Positions 5,708 to 6,887 of a stretch of 6,887 bases of DNA are shown in pieces. Where the stretch lies: NCBI GenBank assembly GCA_017549745.1, contig JAFYUA010000212.1, positions 1-6,887 of the forward strand, read 5' to 3'. Within the stretch, counting starts at the first letter, position 1. The number at the start of each line of letters is the position of its first letter. Made by a program: the position numbers and the translations under genes. The DNA is from Clostridia bacterium. GTDB taxonomy: Bacteria > Bacillota > Clostridia > UMGS1810. The notes under the pieces are model-generated. The model searched no databases, was not told where the DNA came from, and saw only the letters and a program-made list of their open reading frames with translations.

Positions 5708-5724
5708 TATGGTTACCGTTCATA
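5708..5724. promoter_or_regulatory. Candidate LysR-type operator (TATG-N9-CATA dyad)
   Basis: TATG (5708-5711) and CATA (5721-5724) form a short interrupted dyad with T and A at its outer ends, the general look of LysR-type recognition sites. Its centre is about 56 bp upstream of the predicted start, near where LysR proteins usually hold their primary site. A second small dyad, GGT-T-ACC, lies inside it at 5711-5717. The arms are only 4 bp, so this is a suggestion from position and symmetry. Confidence 0.3.
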
Positions 5725-5736
5725 AAAACTGATATC

Positions 5737-5774
5737 AAAAAAGGCTGCAAAAAATCATAAGATTTTCTGCAGCC
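5737..5774 (-). terminator. Intrinsic terminator of the MATE exporter gene
   Basis: On the minus strand a 14-bp stem (5774-5761 with 5756-5743) is closed by a 4-nt loop and followed by six T residues (5742-5737). It begins GGCTGCA/TGCAGCC, has one G-U wobble, and continues AAAATC/GATTTT. It starts 5 bp after the MATE stop codon and isolates the exporter from the LysR-tdh-kbl unit. No matching T-run exists on the plus strand, so it works in one direction only. Confidence 0.93.
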
Positions 5775-5779
5775 GCAAT

Positions 5780-6887
5780 TTATTCTTCAAGCATTTTTCG
5801 TATTGCTTTTTTTCTAATAATCATGTAATAAACAAAGTGCATACATATAACAACGAGCCACGATACAGGCCAACACAAAAACAAAGTGTATCCCGAACGA
5901 GCAAGAGGCAACACAAATATAATCCAAAGTATTCGCAAGCCGCAAGCACCAATGAGAGAGTTGATGGCCGTTATTACAGAATAACCAAGACCTCTGAGTG
6001 CACCTCCCATAACCTCCATCGCTCCGCAGATAAAATATGGCAGACCTGTCACCATCATTCTGATTTTTGCAAACTCAATGGCTTCAGAAGAGTCGGTTAT
6101 ATATATGCTTAGAAGCGGATTGGCAAAAACCACCGTCATAAGACCCAAGCCAAAGCCCACTACCATGACACACAATATAGGTACATATATTGATTTATTA
6201 AGTCGTTTTTCATCTTTGGCACCATAGTTCTGACTTACTGCCGTCATAGTAGCCTGGTAAAACGCATTCATGGCAGTGTATACAAAGCCTTCAATGTTAG
6301 ACGCCGCCGCACTTCCTGCTATGGCAGCTGTCCCAAACGAGTTGACAGCCGACTGAATAACAGAATTGGAAAGCGAAAAAACTGAGCTCTGCAATGCCGC
6401 AGGAACACCAATTCTTAAAATTTCTGAAAGCTCTTCTTTATAGAATCTGAGCTTTTTGAAAACAAGCTTGTATGCTCGTTCCGATTTGGTGAGAGTATAG
6501 ATAATTATGCCAGCAGAAAGGTAATTGGCAAAGGCAGTGGAAATGGCAACACCTGCAACACCCAAGTGAAACACAATTACAAGAATGAGATTTAACACTA
6601 CATTTACCACGCCTGTGGCAGCAAGGATATACAAAGGACGCTTTGTGTCACCTACTGCACGAAGAATAGATGCAGCAAAGTTATATAAAAGAGATGCAGG
6701 CACACCAAGAAAATAGATGCGCATATAAAGCACAGCACCGTCAAGCACTTCGCCTTGGGGAGTACCCATGAGCCTGAGAAGAGGTGCCGAGAGAACTACA
6801 CCAAGAAAACAGGCAACTACACCCGCAATAGAACCAAGAAGCATAGAGGTGTGAACTGCGCGGTGGACGCCTTGGGAATTTTTGGCA
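5780..6887 (-). CDS. MATE-family multidrug/cation exporter, C-terminal 368 residues (5' end off window)
   Basis: MATE proteins are 12-helix inner-membrane antiporters that export cationic drugs or metabolites in exchange for Na+ or H+. The reading frame is open to the window edge, so the N-terminus with about two helices is missing. An internal ATG at 6844 is not the start, because coding sequence continues before it as AKNSQGVHRAVHTS. The visible part has about ten hydrophobic segments, consistent with helices 3-12. The two-fold family repeat is visible: the first-half loop at the window edge (AKNSQGVHRAV) recurs as YGAKDEKRLNKSI near visible residues 221-233. ASILRAVGDTKRP and MGGALRGLGYS are the paired loop motifs of the two halves. 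A Lys/Arg-rich tail (IIRKKAIRKMLEE) ends the protein in the cytoplasm. The substrate cannot be predicted, and NorM, DinF and MepA subfamilies cannot be told apart from this part. Confidence 0.93.
   Translation of the reverse strand, partial: AKNSQGVHRAVHTSMLLGSIAGVVACFLGVVLSAPLLRLMGTPQGEVLDGAVLYMRIYFLGVPASLLYNFAASILRAVGDTKRPLYILAATGVVNVVLNLILVIVFHLGVAGVAISTAFANYLSAGIIIYTLTKSERAYKLVFKKLRFYKEELSEILRIGVPAALQSSVFSLSNSVIQSAVNSFGTAAIAGSAAASNIEGFVYTAMNAFYQATMTAVSQNYGAKDEKRLNKSIYVPILCVMVVGFGLGLMTVVFANPLLSIYITDSSEAIEFAKIRMMVTGLPYFICGAMEVMGGALRGLGYSVITAINSLIGACGLRILWIIFVLPLARSGYTLFLCWPVSWLVVICMHFVYYMIIRKKAIRKMLEE

Noticed and set aside
1..6887. Mobile element, CRISPR array, toxin-antitoxin or defence genes
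   Set aside because: No terminal inverted repeats, spaced direct repeats, transposase or nuclease motifs are visible. The window is filled by recognisable housekeeping, metabolic and transport genes.

Overview
The window looks like chromosomal DNA from an anaerobic Firmicute of the class Clostridia. The basis is the moderate, AT-leaning composition, strong Gram-positive ribosome binding sites (GGAGG, AGGAG), SigA-type promoters, a large Alu-domain-containing SRP RNA directly upstream of dnaX, and a Clostridia-like MATE exporter. This placement is inference. Every supported gene lies on the minus strand, so the biological reading order runs from 6887 down to 1.

In that order, the window opens inside a MATE-family multidrug/sodium exporter (6887-5780, N-terminus off the window), which ends in a strong intrinsic terminator (5774-5737). 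A new transcription unit then starts at a promoter at 5695-5667. It carries a LysR-family regulator (5640-4735), threonine 3-dehydrogenase tdh (4720-3686) and 2-amino-3-ketobutyrate CoA ligase kbl (3669-2488), spaced 14 and 16 bp apart. Tdh and Kbl together convert L-threonine to glycine and acetyl-CoA. The regulator is the first gene of the operon and its likely controller.

The 368-bp gap between kbl and dnaX holds a non-coding gene: the signal recognition particle RNA (about 2429-2155). It has its own near-consensus promoter (TTGATA-N17-TATAAT), a perfect 10-bp closing helix, and a T-run directly after that helix. Next is dnaX (2119-485), encoding DNA polymerase III gamma/tau. A consensus extended -10 promoter (453-425) then drives hom, homoserine dehydrogenase, of which only the first 129 codons are present.

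No mobile element, CRISPR array, phage gene or defence system is visible, and I see no previously undescribed system. The points worth a second look are the SRP RNA gene and its wiring to dnaX, the LysR-tdh-kbl operon, the placement of threonine-breakdown and threonine-synthesis genes on either side of scr-dnaX, an in-frame A AAA AAG heptamer inside dnaX, and two start-codon corrections.
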